A DNA stretch of 34,751 bases from an uncultured bacterium (GTDB lineage: Bacteria > Cyanobacteriota > Vampirovibrionia > Gastranaerophilales > Gastranaerophilaceae). The notes under the pieces are model-generated. The model did not search any database and was not told where the DNA came from. It saw nothing but the letters and a program-made list of their open reading frames with translations. Position numbers and translations under genes: made by a program. This document shows positions 17,653 to 24,729 of this stretch, piece by piece; within the stretch, counting starts at the first letter, position 1; every line of letters starts with the position of its first letter. The DNA lies in contig CASFCQ010000014.1 in assembly GCA_949293185.1 (NCBI GenBank), forward strand, positions 1-34,751, read 5' to 3'.

Positions 17653-17818
17653 TTGTTGCGTTTTTCGCAGCCAGTGTGTTTTCTCTTACTTTATTTCTGT
17701 GAATGTAAGTTCTCAGAGCTTCGCGAATGAGTTCGCTTCTTGAACGATTTTCGTTTTCTGCAACTTGATCGATTTCATCTAAGAATTTTTCTGGCATAGA
17801 AATAAGTACTCTTGACAT
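17630..17818 (-). CDS. Ribbon-helix-helix (CopG/ParD-like) DNA-binding protein
   Basis: This 62-residue protein shows a clear RHH fold. Beta-strand residues SRVLISMPEKFL come first, then helix A (DEIDQVAENEN), the RSRSELIREALRTYI turn and helix B, and a short variable tail. Dimers insert the paired strands in the DNA major groove. The ATG follows CAGGAGGAAACTTT, an excellent ribosome-binding site. Four exact and one degenerate CGAGAGA repeats lie directly upstream (17837-17893), probably its own operators. No toxin gene is adjacent, so it looks like an orphan regulator rather than a toxin-antitoxin pair. Confidence 0.85.
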   Translation of the reverse strand: MSRVLISMPEKFLDEIDQVAENENRSRSELIREALRTYIHRNKVRENTLAAKNATILEALLD

Positions 17819-17836
17819 AAAGTTTCCTCCTGTGTT

Positions 17837-17893
17837 CTCTCGTTTTCTCTCGTGTTTTGTTTCTCTCGGTTGTTTCTCTTAATTATCTCTCGT
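17837..17893 (-). promoter_or_regulatory. CGAGAGA iterons, probable autoregulatory operators
   Basis: On the minus strand CGAGAGA occurs exactly at plus positions 17837-17843, 17847-17853, 17863-17869 and 17887-17893. A partial copy (TAAGAGA) is at 17876-17882. Spacings of 10, 16, 13 and 11 bases are close to helical turns. They fill the 5' leader of the RHH gene between an AT-rich, promoter-like block and the ribosome-binding site. RHH repressors typically bind such tandem short sites. Confidence 0.6.
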
Positions 17894-18115
17894 ACTTATA
17901 TAAAAAATTTTTTTATAGAAAAATTGCTTATTTTGTATATAAAAAGTATATTTTAGTTAACAAAACTTAATACTTTTGTAAAAAATCAAGCTATATGCGG
18001 CTTTTAGGCTAGTGCTAAATAGCCGGTACTAGAGAGTCATTTTTTATATTGAGGAAGAGTTTCGGAGTAGACTTTAGTCTGCCATTACTATATTTTTATT
18101 GATTTCTGCCGGTTT
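17894..18115. other. Intergenic stretch with small hairpins, no gene seen
   Basis: This part of the 405-base gap holds an AT-rich block (17894-17990) and two small hairpins: CTAGTGC/GTACTAG-type arms at 18009-18032 and GTAGAC/GTCTGC at 18067-18082. A weak plus-strand promoter (TTGCTT, 17 bases, TATATT near 17926-17954) could drive a short RNA. No protein frame with a plausible ribosome-binding site and no known RNA family was recognised. Confidence 0.3.
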
Positions 18116-18167
18116 ATTGTCATTCTTAGAAAGAGAAACGACCGAAGAATCTGCCGCGCATGACAAT
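18116..18167. repeat. REP-like interspersed hairpin repeat
   Basis: Outer arms ATTGTCA (18116-18122) and TGACAAT (18161-18167) and inner arms ATTCTT (18122-18127) and AAGAAT (18145-18150) form a nested hairpin. The TGTCATTCT...GAAGAATCT layout resembles a widespread bacterial extragenic repeat type, as recalled from general knowledge. It sits just downstream of the uridine-kinase-like gene. Confidence 0.55.
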
Positions 18168-18223
18168 TACTTTTACTCAAGCAGCATTCTGTTGTTTGCT
18201 TTAATACAGCTTATATGCTAAAT

Positions 18224-19081
18224 CTATGACACAAAACAATTGGTTGCAGCGTGTATGAACTCAATAATTTGTGAGAAATAATCCAGTGATGAAGCGCCGT
18301 TAATAATTATATCAGCATCCGGCTTTGACGGTCTTATGTATTTTCCTGCTGCGATATCAACATATTCCCAGTGTTTTAATGCATTTTCATGGGTCTGGTT
18401 TCTCTTTGCAGCACGTTCCATAAACCATTTTTTCTGAATTTTTCTGTCTATATCAATATAAATTTTTACATCAAACAAATCTTTTATGTCTTTATACATT
18501 GCTGCCATACCTTCAACAAGTATAAATTTTTGTGAGTGTATAGGAATTGACTTGGGAACACTTACCCCTGTTCCGTTAATCAAATACTCAGGCGCAAGTA
18601 TATCTTCGCCGGAAGACAATTTTGTCAAATCTTCTTTCAAAAGCTCAAGCTGAAAACTTTCCGGAGAATCAACATCATAGCCGTTATCTCTTAATGCGTC
18701 AAAAGTCCCGTATTTTTTTATCAAATCGGAAATATCATTAAAATAATTGTCTATACTTAAAAATTCCAACGGAAAATCAAGCTCATTGCTTGTCTTTTTT
18801 ATTTGTTTGCATATAGTTGTTTTGCCGCTTGCTGACTCACCTGTAACACCAATCAAAATTCTTTTTTGCGGGTTTTCTATAAGACGGCGGGAAAATTTTG
18901 ATATAAAATTTGGGTTAATTTCTTTAAAAATAGGGCGTTCGGTTTTTCTGTCATATGCCAGAATTTGTTTGAACTTTGTTTGCAGATAAAAAGCGAGGAA
19001 CTCTCTGCCGGTTTTGGTTGAAAAATCCGGTTTTATAATTTTATCTTTTGAAGAGTTTTCTTTGTCTATTAACATTTGCAT
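18224..19081 (-). CDS. Uridine kinase-like P-loop kinase (uridine kinase/phosphoribulokinase family)
   Basis: The 285-residue protein has about 70 N-terminal residues without a recognised domain, then a Walker A motif GESASGKT (81-88) in the GVTGESASGKTT context typical of uridine kinases. SIDNYFNDISD (substrate region) and ILVEGMAAMY (Walker B-like) follow. RAAKRNQTHENALKHWE and IRPSKPDADIII form the lid and C-terminal part. Family members phosphorylate uridine, cytidine, ribulose-5-phosphate or pantothenate; the substrate here is not resolved. Two start codons (MQM) are close together and the ribosome-binding site is weak. It lies after the lysC terminator, so it is probably transcribed separately. 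Confidence 0.75.
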   Translation of the reverse strand: MQMLIDKENSSKDKIIKPDFSTKTGREFLAFYLQTKFKQILAYDRKTERPIFKEINPNFISKFSRRLIENPQKRILIGVTGESASGKTTICKQIKKTSNELDFPLEFLSIDNYFNDISDLIKKYGTFDALRDNGYDVDSPESFQLELLKEDLTKLSSGEDILAPEYLINGTGVSVPKSIPIHSQKFILVEGMAAMYKDIKDLFDVKIYIDIDRKIQKKWFMERAAKRNQTHENALKHWEYVDIAAGKYIRPSKPDADIIINGASSLDYFSQIIEFIHAATNCFVS

Positions 19082-19144
19082 ACAATACCCAATACTTGTA
19101 AATAAAAAAATTTGACAAAAAATTTAAAAAGATTAATAAATATT

Positions 19145-19173
19145 AAGCGTCTCTGAAAAATTCAAAGACGCTT
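19145..19173 (-). terminator. Terminator after lysC
   Basis: AAGCGTCT (19145-19152) pairs with AGACGCTT (19166-19173) around a 13-base loop. On the minus strand it follows the lysC stop by seven bases and is followed by an AT-rich, moderately T-rich stretch. It closes the fliO-to-lysC operon. Confidence 0.65.
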
Positions 19174-19180
19174 ATTAAAT

Positions 19181-20440
19181 TTATACATCAGGCAAATCGC
19201 CCATAACAACAGCTGTTTCCTTTGCATCGAGATGGAATGCTGTGTGGAGTGCCTTTATTGCAGCGTTAGATTGGTCTTTTTGCACAAGGCAGCTTATTTT
19301 AATTTCGCTGGTGGAAATCATTTTTATGTTAATGCCGCTTTCTGCAAGAGCCTTAAACATAGAAGCCGCAATACCAGGTCTGTCTACCATGCCTGCACCT
19401 ACAATTGAAACTTTTGCAATATCTTCATCAACCAGAACGCCGGAGGCATTAATTTCTTTTATGATTTCTTTTACAATTTCCATTGTTTTTTCGTAGTCAG
19501 ACTTGCATACAGTAAAAGCTATGTCATTTGTATCGTCGCTTCTGCCGTAGGATTGAATAATCATATCAACGCTTATATCAGAGTCAGACAGCATTTCGAA
19601 TATTTTTGCAGCGTTACCAGGAACATCAGGGACTTCGGTTATCACAACCCTTATCTGCGACAAATCTGCAGCAACACCTGCTACGGGTTTATTTATTTCC
19701 ATTTCATCGACTCCTATAATATAAGTTCCTAAATCATCAAGTTTGAATGTGCTTCTTACCCTCATTGGCACGTGGTATTGTTTTGCTGTTTCAACTGAAC
19801 GCGGGTGAAGAACATTTGCTCCAACGTGAGCGAGTTCAAGCATTTCTTCATAAGAAATTTCTTTAAGCTTTGTTGCATTGGGTACAATACGCGGGTCTGT
19901 TGTATAAACCCCTTCTACATCAGTATAGATATCACATCTGTCAGCATGCATAGCACCGGCAATAGCTACAGCTGATGTATCAGAGCCGCCTCTGCCGAGT
20001 GTTGTAATTTCTCCTTCCGGCGTAACCCCCTGAAAACCTGCAACAACTATTATTTCGCCTTTATCTAAATGCTCTTTAAGTTTGTTGGTTTTAATATCAA
20101 CGATTCTTGCTTTTGAATGTACGCATTCAGTAATTATGCCTACCTGCATTGCATTCATGCTGACTGCTGCATAGCCTTTTGCCTGGATAGCCATTGTCAA
20201 AAGAGCGATAGAAACCTGTTCGCCTGTAGCAAGCAGCATATCGAGTTCTCTTGAATTCGGATGGTCAGAAATTTCGTTAGCCATTTTAACAAGATAGTCT
20301 GTAGTATGTCCCATTGCTGAAACAACTACAATAACATCATTGCCTTTGTCTTTTTCTCTGATGACAGCCGATGCGACATTTTTTATTTTATCTGTATCAG
20401 CGACTGATGTACCGCCAAATTTTTGAACAATTATACCCAC
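19181..20440 (-). CDS. lysC: Aspartate kinase (monofunctional, two ACT domains)
   Basis: The 419-residue protein matches single-function aspartokinases. It has the N-terminal VQKFGGTSVAD kinase motif, LGRGGSDTSAVAIAGAMHA near 150-170, YTDVEGVYTTDPRIVP near 180-195, and two C-terminal ACT domains (about 265-400, with VSIVGAGMVDRPGIAASMF and ISTSEIKISCLV). It phosphorylates aspartate, the first step to lysine, diaminopimelate, threonine and methionine; the ACT domains suggest feedback control. It starts with GTG at 20438-20440, which shares its first G with the TAG of the upstream TPR gene (TAGTG), implying translational coupling; GAGG lies 11 bases before. It is the last gene of the operon. 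Confidence 0.96.
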   Translation of the reverse strand: MGIIVQKFGGTSVADTDKIKNVASAVIREKDKGNDVIVVVSAMGHTTDYLVKMANEISDHPNSRELDMLLATGEQVSIALLTMAIQAKGYAAVSMNAMQVGIITECVHSKARIVDIKTNKLKEHLDKGEIIVVAGFQGVTPEGEITTLGRGGSDTSAVAIAGAMHADRCDIYTDVEGVYTTDPRIVPNATKLKEISYEEMLELAHVGANVLHPRSVETAKQYHVPMRVRSTFKLDDLGTYIIGVDEMEINKPVAGVAADLSQIRVVITEVPDVPGNAAKIFEMLSDSDISVDMIIQSYGRSDDTNDIAFTVCKSDYEKTMEIVKEIIKEINASGVLVDEDIAKVSIVGAGMVDRPGIAASMFKALAESGINIKMISTSEIKISCLVQKDQSNAAIKALHTAFHLDAKETAVVMGDLPDV

Positions 20441-22173
20441 TATTGATTAGCCTCAATTTGATATTTTTTCTCTGACAAAATATTTTTTATTTCAAGTATC
20501 TTATCGTTATTATACTGCTCTAAAAATTTATTACAATATTTCAAAGCGTAATTTACTACGGAATGTGTAGTATTGTTATCATTTGCAACGCAGTTTAGAA
20601 CAAGGTACAGAATATTCATATATTCATTAGTATTTTTTACCTGTTCGGATAAAGATTCAAACACCTCGAATGATTTTTCATATTTCCCCTGTCTGCAGTA
20701 AACTTCTGCAATGCCTAATGATGCAATATAATAGTCAGGGCTGAGCTTTAGCGCATATTCAAATCTTTCTGCCGCATCATCGAACTTGTTTAATTTTAAA
20801 TAAACAGCCCCGACTGCAAAATTGGTATAGCTGGATTCCTTATCCATTAAATATGCACTGCGCGCTTTCCGTTGTGCTTCAAGGCTGTCGCCTTTGTCTG
20901 CAAGCAGGTGGGCGTAGCTTATATATGCCTGAGTCAGATTGGGGCAGTATTCAATACATTTTTTAAAATATTGAGCTGCATTATCCAGTTCAGTGAGTTT
21001 GTAATAGCAGTTTGCCATGTTGTAGTAGATTCTGGTATTTTTTTTGTCCAGCTGCAGTGATTTCTTGTAAAAATCCAGCGCCTGTCTGTAATCTCCTTTG
21101 TCAAACGAAAGTGCTCCCAGATTAAATAATGCCTGTGCGTGGTTGGGGTTGAGTTCCAAAACTCTAGCAAAAAATTCTTCCGCTTGAGTATACTCTTTGC
21201 TTAGCAGGTAATTTACTCCGAGATTGAATATTGCAATTATATTATTAGGTTCAATCATTATTGCTTGATTTAATTTTTCTCTGGCTTCATCAATATGGTG
21301 ATAATGCTGCAGAGCAAGACCCCAGTTAATAAAAAACTGGGTGTTCGTTTGTGTAGTATTATTTGCTTCCGTAAAAGCATTAAGGCATTTCTCTTCTTCA
21401 CCTGTTTTTAAATATGCATCAGCAAGCACTGTGTATGCGTCGTTCTGGGTGTTATCGCTTTTGATTGCTTCTTTTGCATATTTTATAGCTGATTCATAAT
21501 TGTTGAGTTTAAGGTGGCACAAGGAAAGATAATACAAAGCATCATATTTATCCTGTGAGTATATCAATGAGTGGCTGAATTTGCTGATTGCCTCCTGATA
21601 TTCCGCATCCTCATACAGGATAAGCCCCCATAAAAATGATGTTACGGGGTTGATAGGATTTAAGGATACGGATTTTTTGAATTTTTCTCTTGCCTCCCGC
21701 TTTTTACCCGCTTTGGCGAGTGATATTCCCCAGTTAAGATAAACATCAGGGTCGCGTGAGTCATACTTTTGTGCAAGTTTGTATATATCTATAGCACCTT
21801 TTAAATCGCCTATTTCAGACAAGGCAGATGCCCACAGCGCATACGCTTTGGAATTGTATTTATCAACTTTGACAGCCTGTCTGAAATTTTTAATAGCTTC
21901 TTCAAAATCTTTTTTACGCAAAAATGTTATGCCAAGATTTATATATGCTCCGGGATTTTGGCTTGCCATTAGCGTGGCTGTCCGCAGTTTGTCAATAGCT
22001 TCGTCAGTCTTTCCGTTTTGCGCCAGTTCTATACCCCAGTTCATATAGGCTGTTGAAGGTATTTGAGAAGTTTGGGAAACTGCTTTGTATTTTTTTACAA
22101 AAATATCAAACTTCTCTATATTCTTTTTTATTTCCTCTCCAAAATTCCAAAGGACATCTTTAACATTAGTCAT
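20440..22173 (-). CDS. TPR-repeat protein
   Basis: The 577-residue protein is almost entirely tandem tetratricopeptide repeats from about residue 40 to 540, roughly 14 copies. Examples are AYMNWGIELAQNGKTDEAID, AYINLGITFLRKKDFEEAI and IYYNMANCYYKLTELDNAA. TPR arrays are scaffolds for protein binding; similar proteins occur in glycan and secretion clusters, including O-GlcNAc transferase-type proteins, but no glycosyltransferase domain is seen. There is no signal peptide. It overlaps the HAD gene upstream by 8 bases and lysC downstream by 1, so it is a core member of the operon. Partner proteins are unknown. Confidence 0.88.
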   Translation of the reverse strand: MTNVKDVLWNFGEEIKKNIEKFDIFVKKYKAVSQTSQIPSTAYMNWGIELAQNGKTDEAIDKLRTATLMASQNPGAYINLGITFLRKKDFEEAIKNFRQAVKVDKYNSKAYALWASALSEIGDLKGAIDIYKLAQKYDSRDPDVYLNWGISLAKAGKKREAREKFKKSVSLNPINPVTSFLWGLILYEDAEYQEAISKFSHSLIYSQDKYDALYYLSLCHLKLNNYESAIKYAKEAIKSDNTQNDAYTVLADAYLKTGEEEKCLNAFTEANNTTQTNTQFFINWGLALQHYHHIDEAREKLNQAIMIEPNNIIAIFNLGVNYLLSKEYTQAEEFFARVLELNPNHAQALFNLGALSFDKGDYRQALDFYKKSLQLDKKNTRIYYNMANCYYKLTELDNAAQYFKKCIEYCPNLTQAYISYAHLLADKGDSLEAQRKARSAYLMDKESSYTNFAVGAVYLKLNKFDDAAERFEYALKLSPDYYIASLGIAEVYCRQGKYEKSFEVFESLSEQVKNTNEYMNILYLVLNCVANDNNTTHSVVNYALKYCNKFLEQYNNDKILEIKNILSEKKYQIEANQ

Positions 22174-22666
22174 GATTTTTGAGCTCTATTATATTATCAA
22201 CAACTTCTCTGAAAGCACCGTCGCCGGCATCTGCCTGTGTAATCTGTATGGTATCCAGCTCTTTTACTCTGTAATTTGCCTGTTTGACTGTTATTGCATA
22301 TTTTACGCATTTTAGACATTCAATATCGTTGACATCATCTCCGATGTAAACTATTTCACTTTGTTTGAGATTGTATTTTTGCATTATCTCTTGAAGTACC
22401 GGGAGTTTGTTTCTTATTCCCTGATGAATGTCCTCCAGATTAAATTTTTCTGCAATATAGTCGATTTCTTTACTCTTTTCACCGGATATAATACCTACTT
22501 TGATATTGTTTTTTACCGCAACAGATACTCCCATTAAATCTTTAAAACTAAGCTTTTTCACCTTATTGTTTTCATCGAAAAAATACACGGAGTTGTCAGT
22601 AAAAATTCCGTCAAAATCAGAAACTATCATTTTTATATCATGTGATAGATTTAATGTTTTATACAT
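22166..22666 (-). CDS. KdsC/YrbI-type HAD phosphatase
   Basis: The 166-residue length is typical of cap-less C0 HAD phosphatases of the KDO-8-phosphate phosphatase group. It has the nucleophile motif SDFDGIFTDN, a GIISGEKSKEI motif II, a Lys-containing motif III, the GDDVNDIECL motif IV, and the group-specific AGDGAFREVVDNII C-terminus. These enzymes remove phosphate from 8- or 9-phosphorylated 2-keto-3-deoxy sugars. Adjacent to a NeuB-like synthase (1 base apart), it most likely dephosphorylates that enzyme's product. The ATG follows ACCGGAGTATAAA. KDO itself is an alternative pathway, but no kdsA, kdsB or kdsD is nearby. Confidence 0.87.
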   Translation of the reverse strand: MYKTLNLSHDIKMIVSDFDGIFTDNSVYFFDENNKVKKLSFKDLMGVSVAVKNNIKVGIISGEKSKEIDYIAEKFNLEDIHQGIRNKLPVLQEIMQKYNLKQSEIVYIGDDVNDIECLKCVKYAITVKQANYRVKELDTIQITQADAGDGAFREVVDNIIELKNHD

Positions 22667-22667
22667 T

Positions 22668-23555
22668 TTATACTCCGGTCTTACTTACGGAAGATTTTCT
22701 CAATTTATTTTTTACAGGAATTTCGGATTTGTATACGACCTTCTTCCCGTCGCCGAGAACAGTCTTAACTTCTCTTATATCCCTTACCATACGTCTTAAT
22801 CCTTCCGGCTCAAGGCTGGCTGCCTGATCAGAACCCCAGAGAGTTCTGTCTGTAGTAATATGTCTTTCAACCGCATTTGCGCCCAATTCTACTGACAAAA
22901 TCGAGGGCAAGAGTCCTTTTTCGTGTCCGCTGTAACCAACAGGGCAATTAAATTCTTTCCTGAATTCTTCTATGACTCTGAGATTTATTTCGCTGTGTGC
23001 GGTAGGGTAGGTTGAGGTGCAATGAAACAGAACTAAATTCTCCTGTCCTAACAAATCAACTGCGTGTCTTATTTCTTCCATTGTGCTCATGCCTGTTGAA
23101 AGGAGTATTGGTTTACCGAGTGATTTTAGCTTTAGAAGAAATTCGTCATTAGTCAGCATTGCTGATGCGACTTTATGACAGGGCACATTAAACTGCTCAA
23201 TAAAGTCTATTGAATCAACATCCCAACAGGAGGCAAACCACATTATGTTTTGTGATTTACAGTATCTGTCTATCTCGCAGTAATCTTCATAACTCAATTC
23301 GAGCCCCAGTTTTAAATCACGGTTTGTGTTGCCGTAATAATTCGGTCTGTATACATCAAGCTCTTCAGGTGTATATACCTTTGTAACCGTTCTTTTTTGA
23401 AATTTTACGGCATCACAGCCTGCCGCAACAGCTTCGTCAATCATCTTTTTGGCAAGAACAACTGTTCCGTTGTGGTTTATACCGATTTCTGCAATTATAA
23501 AACACGGGAAATCGTCCCCTATAGTTTTGTTTCCTATTTGTACGTTGTATCTCAC
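22668..23555 (-). CDS. NeuB-family nonulosonate (sialic acid-like) synthase, no SAF domain
   Basis: The 295-residue TIM-barrel synthase has IIAEIGINHNG (about 20-30), GCDAVKFQKR, KVASAMLTNDEFLLKL, ILLSTGMSTMEEI, FHCTSTYPT, VGYSGHE, and ERHITTDRTLWGSDQAASLEP. The family condenses phosphoenolpyruvate with an N-acyl-hexosamine (or its phosphate) to a nine-carbon acid. Canonical NeuB has about 350 residues with a C-terminal SAF/antifreeze-like domain; here the protein stops at EIPVKNKLRKS, right where that domain would begin. The end is clean and operon spacing is intact, so this looks like a natural short form. It starts with GTG after GGAGCACATT. The sugar made (sialic, legionaminic, KDN-like) cannot be decided. 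Confidence 0.9.
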   Translation of the reverse strand: MRYNVQIGNKTIGDDFPCFIIAEIGINHNGTVVLAKKMIDEAVAAGCDAVKFQKRTVTKVYTPEELDVYRPNYYGNTNRDLKLGLELSYEDYCEIDRYCKSQNIMWFASCWDVDSIDFIEQFNVPCHKVASAMLTNDEFLLKLKSLGKPILLSTGMSTMEEIRHAVDLLGQENLVLFHCTSTYPTAHSEINLRVIEEFRKEFNCPVGYSGHEKGLLPSILSVELGANAVERHITTDRTLWGSDQAASLEPEGLRRMVRDIREVKTVLGDGKKVVYKSEIPVKNKLRKSSVSKTGV

Positions 23556-23567
23556 AATGTGCTCCGT

Positions 23568-24092
23568 TTATTTTTTATATTTTTTATAAAGTTCGTCAAA
23601 ATTTAAAGAGTGTAAAGAGCGGTTTAATTCAGCTTGCTTTTCAACTTTGGTATTATCAACAGTCTCTTCTTCATTCTTAATTTCGATTTTTGATAAAGAA
23701 ATATCATCTGATTTATCAAATTCTTTGAGTAAGTTTATATGACTCGGGGTTGACGCAATGAGCATAACTTTGCCGTTCATTTCAATAGAATAAAGATATC
23801 TCTGCTGTCCAAGCGGCATTGACTGCAATATGTTAAATCTGTGAGAGTCTGCATTTTTGCTGACAATCTTTTTTAACTTATCACGGTTAATAATATTCAG
23901 CTTTGCATAAATCCAGCCTGTAGCATAAATTAATGCAATAACAATAATCATTGATACAAGCAAATTAAGCATTCCCGGCATACTAATCGGATCTTGAGCC
24001 ATTGTCTGTTTCATAACAGAAGGAAGCTCAACAGCAAATGATGCATTAGAACTCAACAACAAAACGAATAAATATAAAAATACTTTTTTCAT
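23568..24092 (-). CDS. FliO-like flagellar export-associated membrane protein
   Basis: The frame reaches a TTG at 24101, but the ATG at 24092 is preferred, with GAGG about 10 bases before. The 174-residue product has a signal-like N-terminus (KKVFLYLFVLLLSSNASFA), then a membrane helix at about 41-62. The FliO/MopB signature follows: FNILQSMPLGQQRYLYSIEMNGKVMLIA, then HINLLKEF. A charged tail completes it. FliO supports assembly of FliP in the flagellar type III export gate. No other flagellar gene is in the window. It heads the operon, 12 bases before the NeuB-like gene. An unrelated small membrane protein is possible but less likely. Confidence 0.7.
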   Translation of the reverse strand: MKKVFLYLFVLLLSSNASFAVELPSVMKQTMAQDPISMPGMLNLLVSMIIVIALIYATGWIYAKLNIINRDKLKKIVSKNADSHRFNILQSMPLGQQRYLYSIEMNGKVMLIASTPSHINLLKEFDKSDDISLSKIEIKNEEETVDNTKVEKQAELNRSLHSLNFDELYKKYKK

Positions 24093-24244
24093 AATATCCA
24101 AACCTCAACCGTAAACTGTATGTAACATCTTAACACAATAACACATATTCATAAATATACGCTAAAAAAATGAATTACAAAAATTTAATTAAATAAATCA
24201 AAAAAATTGCCGATGTTCTTATAAAAATCAGAGAAAGGTTCTCA

Positions 24245-24460
24245 ATGACATATACTGTACTTGAATATCCCGCACTGGTATATAAAAGCAAAAACAATAC
24301 CTATATAGCCAACTGTATTATAAAAAAGATGGTTGGCTACGGTAAAAGTGAATATATTGCCGTAAAAAATCTTGAAAACATTCTAAACCGTAACAAAACG
24401 GATTTTGCCGTGAAGGTAAAGCCGGTTTACAAGTTTCTTTCAAAACTTAACGCAAATTAA
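24245..24460 (+). CDS. HicB-like small protein
   Basis: This 71-residue protein has an ATG after GAGAAAGGTTCTCA. The first 50 residues (YPALVYKSKNNTYIANCIIK, then GYGKSEYIAVKNLENIL) fit the HicB partial-RNase-H-like pattern: two strands, a Gly turn, then an amphipathic helix with the EA-L-NL type spacing. No DNA-binding extension follows. HicB proteins are antitoxins to HicA, but no HicA-like gene is adjacent. It could be a solitary HicB-fold protein. Its TAA interlocks with the TAA of the convergent 54-residue gene. Confidence 0.5.
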   Translation: MTYTVLEYPALVYKSKNNTYIANCIIKKMVGYGKSEYIAVKNLENILNRNKTDFAVKVKPVYKFLSKLNAN

Positions 24461-24621
24461 GCTATCTTAAGTTCAAAGTTTTCCGCAATAGATATTTTAG
24501 GAAGAGTTAATTTTATTTTTGGCAGCTTGCCTATAGGCATGGTAGCTATGTTGCTTACTCTTTCAGAAATGTTGTAATCATACGGATAGTTTTGTTGTCT
24601 TTTCTCTTCAAAATAATACAT
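24457..24621 (-). CDS. Small unknown protein of 54 residues
   Basis: This gene is below common length cut-offs. The minus-strand ATG at 24619-24621 is preceded by AAAAAGGGATAAAAT, a good ribosome-binding site, and the frame runs 54 codons to a TAA at 24457-24459. The protein starts MYYFEEKRQQNYPYDY and has a repeated Pro-Lys-Ile pattern (IGKLPKIKLTLPKISIAE). There is no signal peptide or membrane segment and no recognised family. Three CTCTCG-type iterons lie just upstream. It may pair with the convergent HicB-like gene or belong to the RHH regulon; both are inference. Confidence 0.5.
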   Translation of the reverse strand: MYYFEEKRQQNYPYDYNISERVSNIATMPIGKLPKIKLTLPKISIAENFELKIA

Positions 24622-24636
24622 ATTTTATCCCTTTTT

Positions 24637-24669
24637 ACTCTCTAGTTTTACTCTCGATTTAATCCCTCG
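24637..24669 (-). promoter_or_regulatory. Second set of CGAGAGA-type iterons at exact 13-base spacing
   Basis: On the plus strand ACTCTCT (24637-24643), ACTCTCG (24650-24656) and TCCCTCG (24663-24669) are spaced exactly 13 bases apart. They match the TCTCTCG (minus CGAGAGA) units before the RHH gene at 5 or 6 of 7 positions. They lie between the 54-residue gene (minus) and the glutamine synthetase gene (plus), so they could control either. The RHH protein at 17630-17818 is the obvious candidate binder. Confidence 0.5.
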
Positions 24670-24729
24670 TATATTTATAAAAACTTTTAGGTAAAAAATA
24701 TTTACTATTTATATATCCTTTATTAAGAA

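Noticed and set aside
17630-17818. Antitoxin of a toxin-antitoxin pair
   Set aside because: No small partner gene lies within several hundred bases on either side in an operon position.
17837-17893. CRISPR array
   Set aside because: The repeats are 7 bases with 3-9 base spacers, far too short. They fit operator iterons.
18224-19081. Phosphoribulokinase of the Calvin cycle, given the cyanobacterial sister lineage
   Set aside because: The motifs fit the broad uridine kinase/PRK family, but nothing specific to PRK regulation and no RuBisCO or other Calvin gene is in the window.
22668-23555. NeuB-like gene as a truncated pseudogene
   Set aside because: The stop falls at a domain boundary, the next gene starts 1 base later with a ribosome-binding site overlapping this gene's end, and all barrel motifs are intact.
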